Position numbers and translations under genes: made by a program. Positions 61,701 through 64,000 of a stretch of DNA of 64,000 nucleotides are shown here, in pieces; position 1 is the stretch's first letter; every line of letters starts with the position of its first letter. Under the pieces are notes generated by a model, which had not been told where the DNA came from, searched no databases, and saw only the letters and a list, made by a program, of their open reading frames with translations. Origin of the DNA: Thermoanaerobaculum sp. (GTDB taxonomy: Bacteria; Acidobacteriota; Thermoanaerobaculia; Multivoradales; UBA5704). The DNA lies in NCBI GenBank assembly GCA_021154885.1, contig JAJKHS010000032.1, positions 135,635-199,634 on the forward strand, in the 5' to 3' direction.

Positions 61701-64000
61701 CCCGCTGAAGGTCCGCTGATTGTGATAAGTGGGGTCGGTATAGAGCGTTGGGCTACGAAGGTTTGGAACTGCGTTCCATTGGGTAAGAGATCCACGATGG
61801 TTTGCCGAGGTGTGAAGGAGAAGTTGGCGTAAGTCGGCGAGAGTCTATAGCTGCCCCCAGGAAGTGCGGTAAAGGAGAATTCACCAGAGGAATCCGTGAT
61901 CGCTTGGCGGGTCATGGCGCCGCTTAGAGTAATAGCGGCTCCGCTGATGGGGGTGCCGGCATCGTCCTTTATAGCGCCGAGTATTGCCCCATTCCCAGGA
62001 TTGTTCGCGCAGACATCGGTGGAAATCTGAATGCTGACGGTTGGTGAGTCGTTAGTGCCTGCCGAATTAGTTGCTCGAACGAAATAGTGGAAGGTCTTTC
62101 CTTGCTCGAGGTTCGTGCTGCTGAAGCTTGTTGCTGACGACGGTAGTAAATTGCTGACGGATACTCCATCGCGATAGACGAGATAGCTTTCAGCTCCGAC
62201 TGCGACTGTCCAAGTTAGCAGCACTGCCGGCACAGGTTCGGCCGCACCCCTGTTACAGTAGGGATCTGCCGAGAGGGTGAAGGCCCCCGGTGGTTGTGGC
62301 AAGTTCCCAGATGTAAGTGCGCACGACTCTTTTGAGTAAGCTGACTGGCCAGCAGAACTTGTGGCGCGTACTCTATAGCAGTACTGACTAGAACTTTGCA
62401 GACCGCCGTCATCGTACGAAACTGTCTCCGGTGGCAGAGAGGCGATCTGGTTGAACGGACCACTCGGCCCTGGCCTGCGCTCGATCAAGAAGCCTGCCTC
62501 ATCTGTAGAGTTATCCAACCAGGCCAAGCGAATGTTTGTTGCCGAAAGAGGAGTAGCCAGAAGATGGGTCGGTGCGGCGGGTGGTGTAATGCCTGTGGTG
62601 CTAACAACGATCGTTGTGCTATCGAAATCGTTATTGTTGTTGCTCTGTTGAATGGCACTGAAGTTGTCGAGGATCACCCAGATGAAGTAGGTACCGTTGG
62701 AGGTACCGGCGGGAATTGTGACGGCAGCATTCTGAGACACGGAAGACCCGGCGGCGATAGAGGGTGTGCTCACATCGGCGAGGACGGGGTCAGAGAGGCC
62801 GGGCCCGGAAGATGAAGTGCTCAGGCGCAAGCGTGTGGTGGTTGACCCAGCGGAGCCGCTACCCTGATTGCGGACGGTAAAAAAGACGGTGGTTCCACCG
62901 CCGGCGGCGACAGAGGCGGGACTGACGGAAATGTTCTGCGGCACGAGGTCGGGCAACTGAGGAGCGGTGCTGACAGAGACGGTAGTGCTGCCGAAGTCGT
63001 TGCTGTTGTTGCTCTGTTGAATGGCGCTGAAGTTGTCGAGGACCACCCAGATGTAGTAGGTGCCATTGGCGGTACCGGCGGGAATCGTGACGGCAGCATT
63101 CTGAGACACGGAAGACCCGGGGGCGATCGAGGGTGTGCTCACATCGGCGAGGACGGGGTCGGAGAGGCTGGGCCCGGAAGACGAAGTGCTCAGACGCAAG
63201 CGTGTGGTGGTTGACCCAGCGGAGCCGCTACCCTGATTGCGGACGGTGAAAAAGACGGTGGTTCCACCGCCGGCAGCGACAGAGGCGGGACTGACAGAAA
63301 TATTCTGCGGCACGAGGTCGGGCAACTGAGGAGCCGTGCTGACGGAGATGGTAGTGCTGCCGAAGTCGTTGCTGTTGTTGCTCTGTTGAATGGTGCTGAA
63401 GTTGTCGAGGACCACCCAGATGTAGTAGGTGCCATTGGCGGTACCAGCGGGAATCGTGACGGCAGCATTCTGAGACACCGAAGATCCGGCGGCGATCGAG
63501 GGTGTGCTCACATCGGCGAGGACGGGGTCAGAGAGGCTGGGCCCAGAAGACGAAGTGCTCAGACGCAAGCGTGTGGTGGTTGACCCAGCGGAGCCGCTAC
63601 CCTGATTGCGGACGGTGAAAACGACGGTGGTTCCACCGCCGGCGGCGACAGAGGCTGGACTGACGGAAATGTTCTGCGGCACGAGGTCCGGCAACTGAGG
63701 AGCCGTGCTGACGGAGAGGGTAGTGCTGCCGAAGTCGTTGCTGTTGTTGCTCTGTTGAATGGTGCTGAAGTTGTCGAGGATTACCCAGATGTAGTAGGTG
63801 CCATTGGCGGTACCAGCGGGAATTGTGACGGCAGCATTCTGAGACACGGAAGACCCGGCGGCGATCGAGGGTGTGCTCACATCGGCGAGGACGGGGTCGG
63901 AGAGGCTGGGCCCGGAAGATGAAGTGCTCAGGCGCAAGCGTGTGGTGGTTGACCCAGCGGAGCCGCTACCCTGATTGCGGACGGTAAAAAAGACGGTGGC
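58745..64000 (-). CDS. Giant secreted repeat protein with an alpha/beta-hydrolase domain, 5' end outside the window
   Basis: At least 1751 residues; the N-terminus and signal peptide are not visible. In order: four or more CARDB-type beta-sandwich repeats of 123 aa (LPDLVPQNISVSPASVAAGG...), two fibronectin III domains, and a carboxypeptidase-regulatory-like domain (AILGAIKDDAGTPISGAAIT). Then a PKD-like part and a lipase-type alpha/beta-hydrolase (VLFIHGIWSNASTWDE, nucleophile in VVAHSMGGILVRL). After a Big-like domain come two C-terminal ~110-residue copies (LCLNSGRFRVQAVW ... YFWFFDPTNVEVVIKILDGR ... SVADTSAF) typical of Acidobacteriota secreted proteins. GC is lower than in the window overall. 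Probably a surface or extracellular esterase. Confidence 0.88.
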   Translation of the reverse strand, partial: ATVFFTVRNQGSGSAGSTTTRLRLSTSSSGPSLSDPVLADVSTPSIAAGSSVSQNAAVTIPAGTANGTYYIWVILDNFSTIQQSNNSNDFGSTTLSVSTAPQLPDLVPQNISVSPASVAAGGGTTVVFTVRNQGSGSAGSTTTRLRLSTSSSGPSLSDPVLADVSTPSIAAGSSVSQNAAVTIPAGTANGTYYIWVVLDNFSTIQQSNNSNDFGSTTISVSTAPQLPDLVPQNISVSPASVAAGGGTTVFFTVRNQGSGSAGSTTTRLRLSTSSSGPSLSDPVLADVSTPSIAPGSSVSQNAAVTIPAGTANGTYYIWVVLDNFSAIQQSNNSNDFGSTTVSVSTAPQLPDLVPQNISVSPASVAAGGGTTVFFTVRNQGSGSAGSTTTRLRLSTSSSGPGLSDPVLADVSTPSIAAGSSVSQNAAVTIPAGTSNGTYFIWVILDNFSAIQQSNNNNDFDSTTIVVSTTGITPPAAPTHLLATPLSATNIRLAWLDNSTDEAGFLIERRPGPSGPFNQIASLPPETVSYDDGGLQSSSQYCYRVRATSSAGQSAYSKESCALTSGNLPQPPGAFTLSADPYCNRGAAEPVPAVLLTWTVAVGAESYLVYRDGVSVSNLLPSSATSFSSTNLEQGKTFHYFVRATNSAGTNDSPTVSIQISTDVCANNPGNGAILGAIKDDAGTPISGAAITLSGAMTRQAITDSSGEFSFTALPGGSYRLSPTYANFSFTPRQTIVDLLPNGTQFQTFVAQRSIPTPLITISGPSAGIVGQILTFSAAVSECSADPNGWHWTTSDGQSYQGAAQVGFSWGTASVNTVAVGNSSCPSATATKSVSITTPRVAVELEAFDPTSEKTGALTGSFGPGPDDQALATTRLARIFGAAADNSTLVLLRATTTGPGQVIFSMPGASIPKDGGLSTVHSTGDYLRAPQVVVSASQHGSAYYAFAVYRVPVDYNATSDPSGERTIQFVAEYTPVAGGFERSKPLQFTIKRPPVLFIHGIWSNASTWDENVWGSLLNQDVSAQFFGFAMDYSSYGGDSAKSFSDNSSVVPKALDTILESYRHGCAQNQCSSPFERIFAVNSADVVAHSMGGILVRLATETPRYIMGSLVRRRVHKLVTLDTPHKGTLLAQKLLDITKACPFIATKFKENNRDIDGAVSDLVSPNLPEYPTPSHVLLGIAGNDASARKDCFGDFEDQINKLLKWSRLWFCIGKGIPDSFGSLLASAFGAADNDAIVGKDSQAGGLSDGGTSTSFSGKDGIHTCNTQSEEYKKEVLRLLDISSTDPVNFSPFPSTQQKGAIQRVNHLQSRPVTRKASGVLHLARPSPGQKIASGAVVQVELDPAQQISQGSFLVVGHHAISGQEGDARSVDVQIPIDAIGDYELKASAISSSGESLESPSLRLQVVPAADLQSLTVNPGQVELSGLGSDIGLRVVGHYTDGINREIRDVSTGTTIVPSLEGVVRVKSNGRIEAVGFGSTTLSVRNGDVTVLVPVIVQPGCQSDPSTLCLNSGRFRVQAVWETLNAAAGTGSGTAVPLTGDTGYFWFFDPTNVEVVIKILDGRTLNGSFWVFYGALSDVNYTITVTDTLTGVVKIYYNKAGHFASVADTSAFKYAQGLAGQNASELFASLPASGPNPISGASGSCAADPWSLCLGGRFKTQVTWKSAAGGGSGQGTAVQITEDTGYFWFFGPANVELIVKVLDGRTVNSHFWVFYGALSDVEYTMTVTDTVTGQVKTYHNSQGNLASVADTAAF
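62577..64000 (-). repeat. 369-bp tandem repeats within the giant gene
   Basis: The same phrase (GAGGTCGGGCAACTGAGGAG) recurs at 62945, 63314 and 63683, exactly 369 nt apart (123 codons). Neighbouring units are nearly identical at DNA level. The array continues past the window end. Such repeats are prone to copy-number change and to assembly collapse. Confidence 0.9.

Overview
The window comes from a GC-rich bacterium, most probably an Acidobacteriota member (Thermoanaerobaculia/Holophagae-like). This is inferred from gene content: ADOP-type MacB/FtsX permeases, secreted proteins with the repeated C-terminal domain seen at 58.7-59.5 kb, CHAT/FecR/CHASE2-kinase signalling genes, abundant sigma-54 activators and putative sigma-54 promoters, and a GlnRS with a YqeY-like tail. 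No rRNA, tRNA, insertion sequence or CRISPR array was recognised.

0-14.3 kb: a probable RiPP (ribosomally made, modified peptide) locus under sigma-54 control. It holds the 3' end of a sigma-54 activator, a three-gene ABC-2 exporter (leftward), and divergent -24/-12 promoters at 4639-4654 and 4797-4812. Rightward come a radical SAM/SPASM maturase, a 67-aa Cys/Pro-tailed candidate precursor, a further -24/-12 promoter (7001-7016), and a 57-aa class III lanthipeptide precursor with an ILSLQ leader motif and a Ser-x2-Ser-x3-Cys motif. These are followed by a LanKC synthetase, an exporter and an ADOP permease. It looks like a hybrid of two maturation chemistries and is the best candidate for a new system here.

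14.3-24.7 kb: class II DAHP synthase, a small secreted Cys-rich peptide with its own sigma-54 promoter and terminator, two tandem-duplicated small membrane proteins, a cupin, and an M13 metallopeptidase cut from its signal peptide by an in-frame TAG. Then come a 20-bp-period degenerate repeat array, a GAF-type sigma-54 activator, a 334-bp foldback element, a secreted Ca-binding-repeat protein and a secreted Cys-rich protein with a RiPP-leader-like N-terminus.

24.9-31.2 kb: a CHAT/TPR caspase-like protein faces a FecR-like protein and a Ser/Thr kinase with a CHASE2 sensor. 31.4-39.5 kb: a probable defence operon made of a PLD-SNF2 helicase, an Eco57I-like N6 methylase with an AlbA-type tail, and an unknown 213-aa protein. 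The methylase has an AT-richer presumed specificity segment.

40-53.8 kb: small secreted peptides, a MacAB-type efflux operon, two membrane proteins, a SWIM/SNF2 ATPase open-frame-fused to a secreted Cys-rich peptide, a zinc alcohol dehydrogenase, and a cyclase plus split TPP-decarboxylase operon. 53.9-58.7 kb: GlnRS followed by a zone of gene decay (20-bp repeat array, broken toxin-antitoxin genes, an ExbD fragment, dispersed hairpin repeats). 58.7-64 kb: a giant secreted repeat protein with an alpha/beta-hydrolase domain that runs off the window.
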